A DNA stretch of 64,000 bases, from contig NZ_CP095848.1 in the NCBI RefSeq assembly GCF_023101345.1, forward strand, positions 3,994,001 to 4,058,000, in the 5' to 3' direction. Below, in pieces: positions 52,143 to 63,509 of this stretch (position 1 is the first letter of the stretch; each line of letters opens with the position of its first letter). The translations under genes were made by a program, and so were the position numbers. The DNA is from Hymenobacter sublimis (GTDB lineage Bacteria > Bacteroidota > Bacteroidia > Cytophagales > Hymenobacteraceae). The notes below the pieces were generated by a model. It was not told the DNA's origin and made no database searches. It worked only from the letters and a program-made list of their open reading frames with translations.

Positions 52143-53141
52143 TTACTGGTCGCTGCTCATTTTACCACCCGTAACGTGCACCAAGGAGCCAGTCATGAAC
52201 GAGCCGTCCTGGGAGGCCAGCAGCACGTAGGCGGGGGCCAGCTCTTCGGGCTGGCCGGGGCGGGCTAGGGCTACCTCGTAGCCGAACTTTTCAATTTCTT
52301 CCTGCGGCATGGTGCCGGGGATGTTGGGCGTCCAGACCGGGCCGGGCACCACGCAGTTTACCCGAATGCCTTTCTCGCCGAGGTAGGTTGCCAGGCTTTT
52401 GGTGAGGGCATGAATGGCCGATTTGGTACAGGCGTAATCCACCAGAATCGGGATGCCGGTAAGCCCCACAATGCTGCCGGTGTTGATGATGCAGTCATGC
52501 TGCTTAAGGTGGGGTATAGCGGCCTGCGCCATCCAGATGTAGCCCAGAATGTTGGTATCGAAGGTGCGCCGGATTTGCTCTTCGGATATATCCTCGAACT
52601 TCTCGGCGCTCATCTGAAAGGCCGCATTGTTGACTAGAATGTTCAGGCCGCCCAGCTCTTTGCGGGTCAGGCGCACGGCCTGCTTGCACTGCTCTGGGTC
52701 GCGCACATCTAGCTGTAGCAGCAGGCACTGGCGGTGTTGTGCTTCCACAAGGCGCTTGGTTTCTTCGGCGTCCAGGGTGTTTTCGTTGTAGAGCACCGCT
52801 ACGTGGGCGCCTTCCATGGCAAAGGCCACGGCCACGGCCCGCCCGATGCCGGAATCAGCGCCGGTCACCAGCGCAATCTTGTCTTGAAGCTTGCCCGCGG
52901 CTCGGTAAGTAGAGAAATCCATGGCCGGCTGCAGCTTCATATCGGCTTGCCGGGCGGGGTAGGGCAGCTTCTGCGCGTGCGCCTTCATTTCCTTGGCCGT
53001 CGGCCGCTTCACGGGTTGGGGTGCCTCGGTAGCGGCGGCCGCTTTTGTGGCGGCGGGCGTGGCAGCCGACTTTTTACCCGGCGCGGCCTTAGCAGCCGAC
53101 GGAGCGGGAGTAGATGAGGCAGAAGGTTTCTTGGCAGCCAT
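52143..53141 (-). CDS. SDR family oxidoreductase with Ala/Lys-rich N-terminal tail
   Basis: A 332-residue protein. Residues 1-55 are an unusual Ala/Lys/Pro/Ser-rich tail (repeats such as AAKAAPGKKSAATPAATKAA) resembling a histone H1 tail. The SDR domain from about 80 has ALVTGADSGIGRAVAVAFA, NNAAFQ, catalytic Ser in IINTGSIVGLTG and YACTKSAIHAL. The section LPYPARQADMKLQPAMDFSTYRAAGKL before it is typical of YhdF/YghA-type SDRs, annotated as glucose/ribitol dehydrogenase-like. The function is not established. Confidence 0.85.
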   Translation of the reverse strand: MAAKKPSASSTPAPSAAKAAPGKKSAATPAATKAAAATEAPQPVKRPTAKEMKAHAQKLPYPARQADMKLQPAMDFSTYRAAGKLQDKIALVTGADSGIGRAVAVAFAMEGAHVAVLYNENTLDAEETKRLVEAQHRQCLLLQLDVRDPEQCKQAVRLTRKELGGLNILVNNAAFQMSAEKFEDISEEQIRRTFDTNILGYIWMAQAAIPHLKQHDCIINTGSIVGLTGIPILVDYACTKSAIHALTKSLATYLGEKGIRVNCVVPGPVWTPNIPGTMPQEEIEKFGYEVALARPGQPEELAPAYVLLASQDGSFMTGSLVHVTGGKMSSDQ

Positions 53142-53233
53142 TTGGGTAGCAAAGTATAGTTGAGGTTTCTGCTTACGCAGATTCCGACCTCAACAGCTAA
53201 CCGGTATGCCCTTGGTTGGAACAGCCGTTCTGG

Positions 53234-53276
53234 CGGGGCCTCACCCCCAGCCCCCTCTCCTCAGGAGAAGGGAAGC
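53234..53276. repeat. TCACCCCC/CCTCTCC palindrome, solo copy
   Basis: GGGGCCTCACCCCCAGCCCC then CTCTCCTCAGGAGAAGGG. It shares GCCTCACCCCC and CCCTCTCC with the palindromes around the DUF559 gene at 60440 and 60930. It lies in the 461-base gap upstream of the SDR gene. Confidence 0.65.
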
Positions 53277-53405
53277 CACGGCGGTAAGCGGTAATAAGTG
53301 ACACGTTAGCAAGAAGTCGGGGCAGTAGCGGCTGGAAAACCAGGTTAAGCAGTTTCAGACCGCCGGGCCTACAGTGCGTTGAGCCCAAAACCGAAAACCC
53401 GCTTC

Positions 53406-53506
53406 GCCTCCAGTGTCATCCTGCGCTTGCCAAGGACCTTACCACGTAGGAACAGGACGTTGTTACGTCAATCGTTTACGCGCTGCTTAGGATGACACTG
53501 GGAGGC
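53406..53506. repeat. GTGTCATCCT hairpin, GTCATCCTG family
   Basis: GCCTCCAGTGTCATCCT (53406-53422) pairs with AGGATGACACTGGGAGGC (53489-53506) allowing one bulge. The inner 60 bases show short partial pairing. It is another variant of the GTCATnCYGAGC hairpin family and lies in the same gap as the GC palindrome. Confidence 0.65.
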
Positions 53507-53540
53507 AAACGGGAATGGAATGAGGTTAATTGCTCAAATA

Positions 53541-53574
53541 AAAACCCGCCCCTGCTTGCGCCGAGACGGGTTTT
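53541..53574 (-). terminator. Terminator of the Old Yellow Enzyme gene
   Basis: AAAACCCG (53541-53548) pairs with CGGGTTTT (53567-53574). Read on the minus strand the stem ends in a T-tract. It lies about 29 bases past the stop of the gene at 53603. Confidence 0.6.
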
Positions 53575-53602
53575 ATATAGCAGATTACGAGCAGGTTAGT
53601 GC

Positions 53603-54739
53603 TTAGTTATTCTGGTAATCAACGGGCTCTTTCACGTCCGCGCCCTGGTCTTGGAGGGCGGGGTAGTCGATGTAGCCCTTGTCACCGGGCACGTAGAAGG
53701 TGCTGGGGTCAGGGGTGTTGAGAGCCGCCCCAACGCGGAAGCGCTCCACCAGGTCGGGGTTAGCAATGAAGGGTACTCCGAAGGCAATCAGGTCGGCCTC
53801 GTTGTTAGCCAGGGCCTTGTCGGCGGTGTCGTGGGTGTAGCCACCGTTGAGGATGAAGGTGCCGTTGAAAATCTGGCGTAGGTGCGCGGCTACGGCCGGA
53901 GTGCCGGGCTTGGCCGCCATCGGGTGACCAGGCAGGGCCTCAATGACGTGCAGGTAGGCCAGGTTGAACTGGTTGAGCTGCTCGGTAACGTAGCTAAAAG
54001 TGCGTACTGGGTTCGAATCGTGGATGCTGGCGCTGCCCTGGGGCGAGAGGCGGATGCCCACCCGGTCGGCGCCCAGCTCATCGACTACCGCTTGCACTAC
54101 TTCCAGCACGAAACGGGTGCGGTTTTCCAAGCTGCCGCCGTACTCGTCGGTGCGCTGGTTGGAGCCGTCCTGGATGAACTGGTCGAGCAGGTAGCCGTTG
54201 GCCCCGTGGATTTCGGCCCCGTCGAAGCCGGCCAGCTTGGCGTTGCGAGCCGCCTGGCGGAACTGGTCGATTACCCCCGGAATTTCGCTGAGCTCTAGGG
54301 CGCGCGGCGTGGGCACATCCTCGAAACCCTGGCCGGTAAAGGCTTTGGCGCCTTCCGGCTTGATGGCCGAGGGAGCAACCGGCAGCTCACCCTTATGGAA
54401 GAAAGGGTGCGACACCCGGCCTACGTGCCAGAGCTGGATGTATATGCGGCCCCCGGCGGCGTGCACGGCGTCGGTTACTCTCTTCCAGCCGGCTACCTGC
54501 TCCTCGGAGTAAATACCCGGCGTGTTGATGTAGCCCACGCCCTGGGGCGACACCTGCGAGCCTTCCGAAATGATGAGGCCAGCCGTAGCCCGCTGCACGT
54601 AATAGGTCACAACGGAGTCGGTGGGTACGTTGGCGGGGTTGGTGGCCCGGCTGCGCGTCATGGGCGCCATGGCAAAGCGGTTGGGCAGGGAAAGCGCGCC
54701 CACTTGCACGGGCGTGAAAAGATTGGTGGTTTGGCTCAT
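53603..54739 (-). CDS. Old Yellow Enzyme family alkene reductase
   Basis: A 378-residue FMN-dependent ene-reductase (NemA/OYE-like). From the ATG at 54739: FTPVQVGALSLPNRFAMAPMTRSRA, IISEGSQVSPQGVGY, YIQLWHVGRVSHP, GFDGAEIHGANGYLLDQFI with the active-site His/Asn pair, and NQRTDEYGGSLENRTRFVLEV. The reductase removes activated C=C bonds using NADPH. The 17-residue longer reading is rejected because the family begins close to LFTPVQVG. It stands alone, with a terminator hairpin downstream. Confidence 0.95.
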   Translation of the reverse strand: MSQTTNLFTPVQVGALSLPNRFAMAPMTRSRATNPANVPTDSVVTYYVQRATAGLIISEGSQVSPQGVGYINTPGIYSEEQVAGWKRVTDAVHAAGGRIYIQLWHVGRVSHPFFHKGELPVAPSAIKPEGAKAFTGQGFEDVPTPRALELSEIPGVIDQFRQAARNAKLAGFDGAEIHGANGYLLDQFIQDGSNQRTDEYGGSLENRTRFVLEVVQAVVDELGADRVGIRLSPQGSASIHDSNPVRTFSYVTEQLNQFNLAYLHVIEALPGHPMAAKPGTPAVAAHLRQIFNGTFILNGGYTHDTADKALANNEADLIAFGVPFIANPDLVERFRVGAALNTPDPSTFYVPGDKGYIDYPALQDQGADVKEPVDYQNN

Positions 54740-54940
54740 GATGAAGTCGATGGTTGAGAAACAATGACGTACCGTTTCAGCACCCATCAACTAATGTCTA
54801 TACACCAATGTTTTCATCGTCCTAACAAAAAGCAAAAACTGTTCTTCCACTGTAGACCGAGGAATCTGAGATTCGCCCCTGAATTCCCTGGCCCCTCGTT
54901 CCACTTGCAGGGACAGTTCTGTAGGACGTTACTGCTCAAC

Positions 54941-56089
54941 CTATTGCACCACTACCTCCACGCGCCGGTTGCGGGGGCGCTGCTGCGGGTCGCGGTTGTC
55001 GGCTACTGGCCGGGCCCCGCCGTAGCCCCGGGCCGTAAGCCGCACCGAGTCAACACCTTGCTGCACGAGATACTGCCGCACCACCCGGGCCCGCTGCTCA
55101 GAGAGGCGTAGGTTTAGGGCGGCTTCGCCTACATTATCGGTGTGGCCAGCTATTTCCAGCTGCATAGTGGGCTGGGCGCGCAGTGTACGAGCCAGGGCAT
55201 TCAGGGTAGGACGCGAGCTGGGCAGCAAAGCCGCCGTGCTCTGGGTAAAGTAGAGGTTGGGCAGCGTTACGGCCGCGCCTTTGCTCAGCGCCGTTAGGTC
55301 GGGTAGATGGGCGGTGGCGGTGTCGGCTTTTGCGGGCGCTGCTCTGGTCACTACCGGCACCACGGCTGACTTAGGTTTGGCCGCAGCTACGGGCGCTGGG
55401 CTGCTAGCTGCGCGGGCCGGCTTTGCATTTGGCTTTGGCTTGCCGCCGGAAGCAGCCGCCGGTGCCGCTGCCGGAACGGAGGCCGCGGCCTTGGGCTGGG
55501 GCGGCGTAGCCTCCACGAGAAGTAAAATATTGGTGGGCAGAGTGGAGTACAGATTAGCCGCTGGAATGGGCTGCGGTTCGTTGAACGTGTTGAAATCGGG
55601 TAGCTGCCAGGCTAGTAGTGCCCGCGAGTCCCGGTCGCTCTGGTAGTATTCCACCCGCAAGGCGTAGTAGCTCCCAGCTTTCATTTTCAGGTGGGTTGTG
55701 GAAACCGTTACGAGCTGATCGTGCCAGGAATCCAGCACTTTCTTCCCGCCGATCCAGACGCGCATCCCGTCGTCGGTAGCAATCTGGAAGGTGTACACCC
55801 CCGTTACCGGGGCATATACGTGGCCTGCCCAACGCACCGAGAAGTACTCGCCCGGCACGCCTGGTCCCGGCGACACAAAGTGGTTGCCGCTGGGCCCAAC
55901 GGTCCAGTTGAAGTCGATTGCTGCATCGGTGCGAGTCAGCACTAGCTTCTCAAACTTTTTACCCTCGTAGTACTGTCCACGCAAGCCCGAGCCGGCCTGG
56001 TGTTGAGCCAGCGTCCAGCTGCTCAGCAGGCATAAGCAGCCCGTTAACAGTTTCTGACACAGAGAGGATAGCATCATAGTCGCAGACAT
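54941..56089 (-). CDS. PA14 domain - OmpA-like envelope protein
   Basis: A 382-residue exported protein. Signal peptide (LLTGCLCLLSSWTLAQ), PA14 domain at about 35-180 (LRGQYYEGKKFEKLVLTRTD, DGMRVWIGGKKVLDSWHDQ), Ala/Pro/Lys linker at about 195-265, and a C-terminal OmpA-like peptidoglycan-binding domain at about 270-382 (LYFTQSTAALLPSSRPTLNALA, IAGHTDNVGEAALNLRLSEQRARVVRQYL, RRVEVVVQ). It should link a carbohydrate-binding PA14 unit to peptidoglycan. The PA14 part resembles that of the T9SS protein at 14866-16560. It is divergent from metH. Confidence 0.9.
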   Translation of the reverse strand: MSATMMLSSLCQKLLTGCLCLLSSWTLAQHQAGSGLRGQYYEGKKFEKLVLTRTDAAIDFNWTVGPSGNHFVSPGPGVPGEYFSVRWAGHVYAPVTGVYTFQIATDDGMRVWIGGKKVLDSWHDQLVTVSTTHLKMKAGSYYALRVEYYQSDRDSRALLAWQLPDFNTFNEPQPIPAANLYSTLPTNILLLVEATPPQPKAAASVPAAAPAAASGGKPKPNAKPARAASSPAPVAAAKPKSAVVPVVTRAAPAKADTATAHLPDLTALSKGAAVTLPNLYFTQSTAALLPSSRPTLNALARTLRAQPTMQLEIAGHTDNVGEAALNLRLSEQRARVVRQYLVQQGVDSVRLTARGYGGARPVADNRDPQQRPRNRRVEVVVQ

Positions 56090-56401
56090 CTAACGTATTG
56101 ACCACAAGATGAACAAAATGCCAAACCGCACGAACTTTATTCAATGAGCAGGCCATTCCGTACAACGAACCATTCAGCTAAGCCTATATACTTCTGCTAA
56201 GCAAACCGTGCAGCAAGCCACCAACTTGCTGTTGCTACCCGCCTGTAAAACGCGACATTCCACGTCGTGTCGGTGAGCAGTAAGCATTGGACGATGTGAG
56301 TTAAACAACTTCAGCAACGACTGAGACGCGAAGCGTCGCGTCTTCTGCAGGCGTGCAGCCTGAAAGCGAATGACTCTACCTCCCTCCCAAAACTTCCCGG
56401 A
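56090..56401. other. Divergent intergenic region before the metH leader
   Basis: I see no gene here. It holds the short perfect inverted repeat AGACGCGA/TCGCGTCT (56324-56343) with loop AGCG, and presumably the promoter of the PA14-OmpA gene, for which I found no good -7 match. Confidence 0.5.
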
Positions 56402-56432
56402 TTGAAAGTTGAAGATTCCGGTTGTATCTTCG
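56402..56432 (+). promoter_or_regulatory. Promoter of the SAM riboswitch-metH transcript
   Basis: TTG at 56402-56404, 20 bases, then TATCTTCG at 56425-56432, one base off the Bacteroidota -7 consensus TAnnTTTG. Transcription would start about seven bases on, at the first base of the riboswitch. Confidence 0.6.
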
Positions 56433-56439
56433 CCCTGTT

Positions 56440-56550
56440 ACTTATCCAGAAAGACCGAGGGATTGGGCCCGATGACGTCTTAGCAACCTGAATAAAACAA
56501 GGTGCTAATTCCCTTTCCGGGCGGCTTGGGCGGTTTGGAAGAAGATAAGA
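56440..56550 (+). promoter_or_regulatory. SAM-I (S-box) riboswitch
   Basis: The leader carries the S-box signature in order: CTTATC with AGA, GAGGGATTGGGCCCGATGA, TTAGCAACCTG, AGGTGCTAATTCC, and the closing strand GAAGATAAG, which pairs with the initial CTTATC. The conserved core residues of the SAM pocket and the kink-turn and pseudoknot segments (GGGCCC region) are present. The riboswitch ends 75 bases before the metH start. Bound S-adenosylmethionine would shut off metH, and perhaps the downstream genes. No clear intrinsic terminator is visible between it and metH, so control may act on translation. Confidence 0.9.
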
Positions 56551-56624
56551 ACAGGACTCGCGCCCCCACGCGGCTCTTTCTGGATAGGCACTTTTTTGCT
56601 GCCGATTTTCTTAGAAGAGCCGAT

Positions 56625-60436
<3,812 letters not shown>

Positions 60437-60437
<1 letters not shown>

Positions 60438-60859
60438 TGGCCTCACCCCCTCTCCCCCGGAGAGGGGGTGAGGCAACCCTTGAGGCAATCGACGCCCGCC
60501 TAACCGCTGACAGATCAAAATGGCACCAACACCTAAAAGGCTTCAGCGCCGAAATGCGACGGAACCCAACCGAGGCTGAAAACAAGCTTTGGCAAGCTCT
60601 GCGTAACCGACAACTTGCTAACGTCAAGTTCCGGCGCCAGCACAGTATTGACCTCTACATTGTTGATTTTGTGAGTCTTGCGCGCAAATTAATTGTAGAG
60701 GTAGACGGAGAAATCCACAACCAGCCTGACCAGCAGGACTATGATGCGGGCCGCTCTACACCACTGCAGGAACTCGGCTACCGAATCTTACGCTTCTCTA
60801 ATAACCAAGTGCTGCACGAACCAGATCAGGTGCTAGCAACTATCAAATCTGCCCTGTAA
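60437..60859 (+). CDS. DUF559 domain endonuclease-like protein
   Basis: About 140 residues from GTG at 60437, which overlaps the last base of the metH TAG. The DUF559 (Vsr-like, PD-(D/E)XK-type) domain runs from about 35: MRRNPTEAENKLWQALRNRQ, VKFRRQHSIDLYIVDFVS, the catalytic-type core KLIVEVDGEIHNQPDQQDYD, and GYRILRFSNNQVLHEPDQVL. The first 20 residues (MASPPLPRRGGEATLEA) are encoded by a GC palindrome. The ATG at 60554 would give a 101-residue protein with most of the domain and is the alternative start. Such proteins are thought to be endonucleases; the role is unproven. The gene is flanked by inverted GC palindromes. Confidence 0.8.
60440..60474. repeat. Left palindrome of the DUF559 unit
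   Basis: GCCTCACCCCCTCTC (60440-60454) and GAGAGGGGGTGAGGC (60460-60474) form a perfect 15-bp stem with a five-base loop. It begins three bases after the metH stop and lies inside the start region of the DUF559 gene. Its outer end GCCTCACCCCC is in inverted orientation to the right palindrome. Confidence 0.85.
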
Positions 60860-60890
60860 CCAAACCACAGCCCCCCCAAAAGTCGCCAGG

Positions 60891-60930
60891 CTCCCTCTCT
60901 CCACGGGAGAGGGGGCCGGGGGGTGAGGCA
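60891..60930. repeat. Right palindrome of the DUF559 unit
   Basis: CTCCCTCTCTCC and GGGAGAGGGGG form the stem, and the outer end reads CCGGGGGGTGAGGC, the reverse complement of the left palindrome's outer end. It lies 31 bases after the DUF559 stop codon and about 33 before metF. Confidence 0.8.
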
Positions 60931-60962
60931 CCCACCAGAACGAGCCGGGACCACCAACCCAT

Positions 60963-61919
60963 ATGAAAGTAACCGAACACCTAACCCGCGCCGACGGCAA
61001 GACGCTGTTTTCCTTCGAGGTGCTACCCCCCAAAAAGGGCGAGAACATCCAGAACCTGTTCTCGAATATTGAGCCCCTGATGGAGTTCAAGCCGCCGTTT
61101 ATTGACGTAACCTACCACCGCGAGGAGTACGTGTACCGCCAGCACCCCAACGGGTTTCTGGAGAAGAAAACCGTGCGCAAACGGCCCGGCACGGTGGGCA
61201 TTTGCGCGGCCATCAAAAACCGCTTCGACGTGGATACCGTGCCCCACCTGATCTGTGGGGGCTTCTCGAAGGAGGAAACGGAAAACGCCCTCATCGACCT
61301 GCACTTCCTCGGCATTGATAACGTGCTGGCGTTGCGCGGCGACCCCATCAAATCGGAAGGCCATTTCAAGCCCGACCCGGATGGGCACGCCTACGCCGCC
61401 GACCTGATTGGGCAGGTAGCCAACCTGAACAAGGGCGAGTATCTGGATGAGGAACAGGATGATACGTGGGCTACGAACTTCTGTATCGGCACGGCCGGCT
61501 ACCCCGAGAAGCACTTTGAGTCGCCGAACTACGGGGCTGATTTGCGCTACCTCAAGCACAAGGTGGACCGCGGCGCCGAGTACATCGTGACCCAGATGTT
61601 TTTCGACAACGAGCAGTTCTTCAACTTCGAGAAGCGCTGCCGGGAGGCGGGCATCACAGTGCCCATCATTCCCGGCCTGAAGCCCCTGACCACCAAGAGC
61701 CAGCTCACCATGCTACCCCGGGCCTTCTACCTCAACATCCCGGAAGAGTTGGCCGATGCCGTGCACCACTCCGCCGACAACGCCGCGGCCCGGGAAATCG
61801 GCATTGAGTGGTGCATCAACCAAAGCAAGGAGCTGATGGCCCACGGCGTGCCCTGCCTGCACTATTACAGCATGGGCAAGTCGGAGAGCATCCGGCGGGT
61901 AGCAGCAGCTCTGTTTTAA
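60963..61919 (+). CDS. metF: Methylenetetrahydrofolate reductase
   Basis: A 318-residue FAD-dependent reductase making 5-methyl-tetrahydrofolate, the methyl donor for MetH. Active-site E19 in LFSFEVLPPKKGE, then DVTYHREEYVYRQ (Bacteroidota-type loop), LALRGDPIK, EYIVTQMFFDNEQFFNFEKR and PIIPGLKPLTTKSQL. It is the third gene after metH and the DUF559 gene on the same strand, with the right palindrome in between; the enzyme pair metH-metF is functionally coupled. The gene ends at the edge of a GTGA hairpin (61918-62028). Confidence 0.95.
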   Translation: MKVTEHLTRADGKTLFSFEVLPPKKGENIQNLFSNIEPLMEFKPPFIDVTYHREEYVYRQHPNGFLEKKTVRKRPGTVGICAAIKNRFDVDTVPHLICGGFSKEETENALIDLHFLGIDNVLALRGDPIKSEGHFKPDPDGHAYAADLIGQVANLNKGEYLDEEQDDTWATNFCIGTAGYPEKHFESPNYGADLRYLKHKVDRGAEYIVTQMFFDNEQFFNFEKRCREAGITVPIIPGLKPLTTKSQLTMLPRAFYLNIPEELADAVHHSADNAAAREIGIEWCINQSKELMAHGVPCLHYYSMGKSESIRRVAAALF

Positions 61920-62028
61920 GCGGTGAGATAGTGAAATGGTGAGATGGTGAGTTTTTCGTTTTAACTGCGCCACTTGCGCCCATGGAACGTAGAACTCACC
62001 ATCTCACCATTTCACTACCTCACCGCTT
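61918..62028. repeat. GTGA-type long hairpin, copy B
   Basis: The arm AAGCGGTGAGATAGTGAAAT and following bases (61918 on) is repeated as its complement ending CCATTTCACTACCTCACCGCTT at 62028; about 36 bp pair with one or two mismatches. The centre holds GCGCCACTTGCGCC, complement of GGCGCAAGTGGCGC, matching the GGCGCTAATGGCGC core of copy A. It fills the gap from the metF stop to the TPR gene. Confidence 0.8.
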
Positions 62029-62497
62029 GGATACCCTCAACGACCTGTTTGCTCGCCTGCGGGAGGCCACGGCCCCGGCCGAAATTGAGGCCTTGCAGGA
62101 TGGCATCTGGCACATCTGGCTGACGGCCGGCCACCCCGTGCTCGACAAGCACCTGGAAGCGGGAATGCGCGCCCTCTCAGCCGGCGACTATACCCTTGCC
62201 ATTCAGGAGTTTACTTCCCTTACGGAAGCTAGCCCCGACTACGCCGAGGGCTGGAACAAGCGGGCCACGGCCTACTACATGCGGGGCGAGTATAACGCTT
62301 CTCTGCGCGACGTGCGCGAAACCCTACGCCGGGAACCCCGCCACTTCGGGGCGCTGTCGGGGTGGGCCACCATGCTCCGGATGCTCGGCGACGACCGGGG
62401 CGCCCTGCGCGTACTCGGCCGGCTAGAGAAAATTTGTCCGGCCTGGCCGGGCCTGCAGAGCCAGCTGCGCGACCTGCGCGACCGGCTGGAAGAGTAA
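61982..62497 (+). CDS. Tetratricopeptide repeat protein, start within repeat
   Basis: Up to 171 residues. Three TPR-like units are visible between about 60 and 165 (LEAGMRALSAGDYTLAIQEF, AEGWNKRATAYYMRGEYNAS, FGALSGWATMLRMLGDDRGA). No signal peptide, so cytoplasmic. The only upstream ATG (61982) gives an N-terminus MERRTHHLTISLPHR encoded by the GTGA hairpin; a TTG at 62027 (MDTLNDLFARLREA) would begin directly after the repeat and fits the natural protein better. Function unknown. It lies downstream of metF in the same direction. Confidence 0.72.
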   Translation: MERRTHHLTISLPHRLDTLNDLFARLREATAPAEIEALQDGIWHIWLTAGHPVLDKHLEAGMRALSAGDYTLAIQEFTSLTEASPDYAEGWNKRATAYYMRGEYNASLRDVRETLRREPRHFGALSGWATMLRMLGDDRGALRVLGRLEKICPAWPGLQSQLRDLRDRLEE

Positions 62498-62809
62498 ATC
62501 TGCTAAGCAGCTGAGCCTGACAGTGCTTCCCTATTCTTGAGTTGCTGAACTAGGAGGAAATTTGTAGATTTCCCGGACCAGGCTCTACCTACGGTTACTC
62601 CCCCCAGCCGTGTATAGCCGCGCTGCGCCGTGTTGGCCCAGCGTTCATGGTCCCACCCTTCTACCCCAGCCCCGCGGCTACTGGGAGCCTTATAGAACTT
62701 AACCAAGATTTATTTCTTACCCTTTTGCCCGTAGCCCGCTGGTATTGCCAGGGGCTGCCGGGGCATTTCTGCGCGCACATTCCCCTTTTCCCACCCCCAT
62801 TTCTCTTCT
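62498..62809. other. Intergenic region, nothing recognised
   Basis: 312 bases between the TPR and TonB-like genes. It has no ORF with coding signals, no RNA gene that I can recognise and no strong hairpin. The 3' half is AT-richer around 62700, where a promoter for the next gene may lie. Confidence 0.5.
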
Positions 62810-63379
62810 ATGAAACAACTCATACTCCCTCTTCTAGTATTCTCCTCCGTGGCGGCATCGGCCCAAAAAATGCGCAAGTCTGAACTAGAAAGCGGACTGC
62901 TGGAGAAAGGTCAAAAAGTTGGGGTTTGGGAGTACTACGCCTACACCCGCGACGGGAGTCAGGTAGTAACCCAAAAGTACGACCACACCGCTAAGAAGCT
63001 GGTATTCAACCGTCCCTTCGATGATGTGCCCTACTCTGTGCAGAACGCCGCCGGCGAATGGACCCGCCAGCGCGTAACCCATCCCGTCTTTTTCATCGGG
63101 GGCGATGCGGCGCTGGCTACTTATATGACCAAGCTTAATTACCCGGTGGCGGCCCAAACCAAGAACGTGCAGGGCCGGGTGCTGGTCTCATTCGTGGTGG
63201 ACACCCTGGGTCAGGCTTCCAACCACCAGGTGCTGCTGGGCATAGGCTCCGGCTGCGACGAAGAGGCCCTGCGGGTGGCTCGCAGCATTCCGGCCCAGTG
63301 GATTCCGGCTCGCATTGGCAGCCATGCCGTGGTTTCCAAATATGAAATGCCTTTCACGTTTCGGCTGCGGCCTCAATAG
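62810..63379 (+). CDS. TonB-like C-terminal domain protein with MORN-like N-terminus
   Basis: A 189-residue protein with signal peptide MKQLILPLLVFSSVAASAQ. Residues about 30-70 (GLLEKGQKVGVWEYYAYTRDG) resemble the G..vGvWkYY antitoxin/MORN-like repeats seen in other Bacteroidota. Residues about 110-185 are a TonB C-terminal domain (VQGRVLVSFVVDTLGQASNHQVLLGIGSGCDEEALRVARSIP). It has no membrane anchor of the TonB type and so is probably a periplasmic protein, not a classical energy transducer. A hairpin terminator follows at 63418. Confidence 0.82.
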   Translation: MKQLILPLLVFSSVAASAQKMRKSELESGLLEKGQKVGVWEYYAYTRDGSQVVTQKYDHTAKKLVFNRPFDDVPYSVQNAAGEWTRQRVTHPVFFIGGDAALATYMTKLNYPVAAQTKNVQGRVLVSFVVDTLGQASNHQVLLGIGSGCDEEALRVARSIPAQWIPARIGSHAVVSKYEMPFTFRLRPQ

Positions 63380-63417
63380 GGCTTGCGCACCGCTTTCAAC
63401 TACGGTACTACCCCACA

Positions 63418-63452
63418 AACACAGCCCGCTTCGTAAAGAAGTGGGCTGTGTT
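63418..63452 (+). terminator. Hairpin terminator after the TonB-like gene
   Basis: AACACAGCCCGCTTC (63418-63432) pairs with GAAGTGGGCTGTGTT (63438-63452), 15 bp with one mismatch and a five-base loop. Confidence 0.75.
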
Positions 63453-63509
63453 GCGTATAGTGCCTACTTGCGTTTACTCTCCCACCTCAACAATCAATAC
63501 CTTGCCGAT

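Noticed and set aside
53197-53388. Short minus-strand frame upstream of the SDR gene
   Set aside because: It only translates the GC palindrome at 53234 (SPEERGLGV-type residues) and has no homologue I know; treated as repeat.
56324-56343. Inverted repeat AGACGCGA/TCGCGTCT as an operator upstream of metH
   Set aside because: It lies before the promoter of the riboswitch and is short; a repeat-family remnant is as likely, and nothing else suggests a regulator site.
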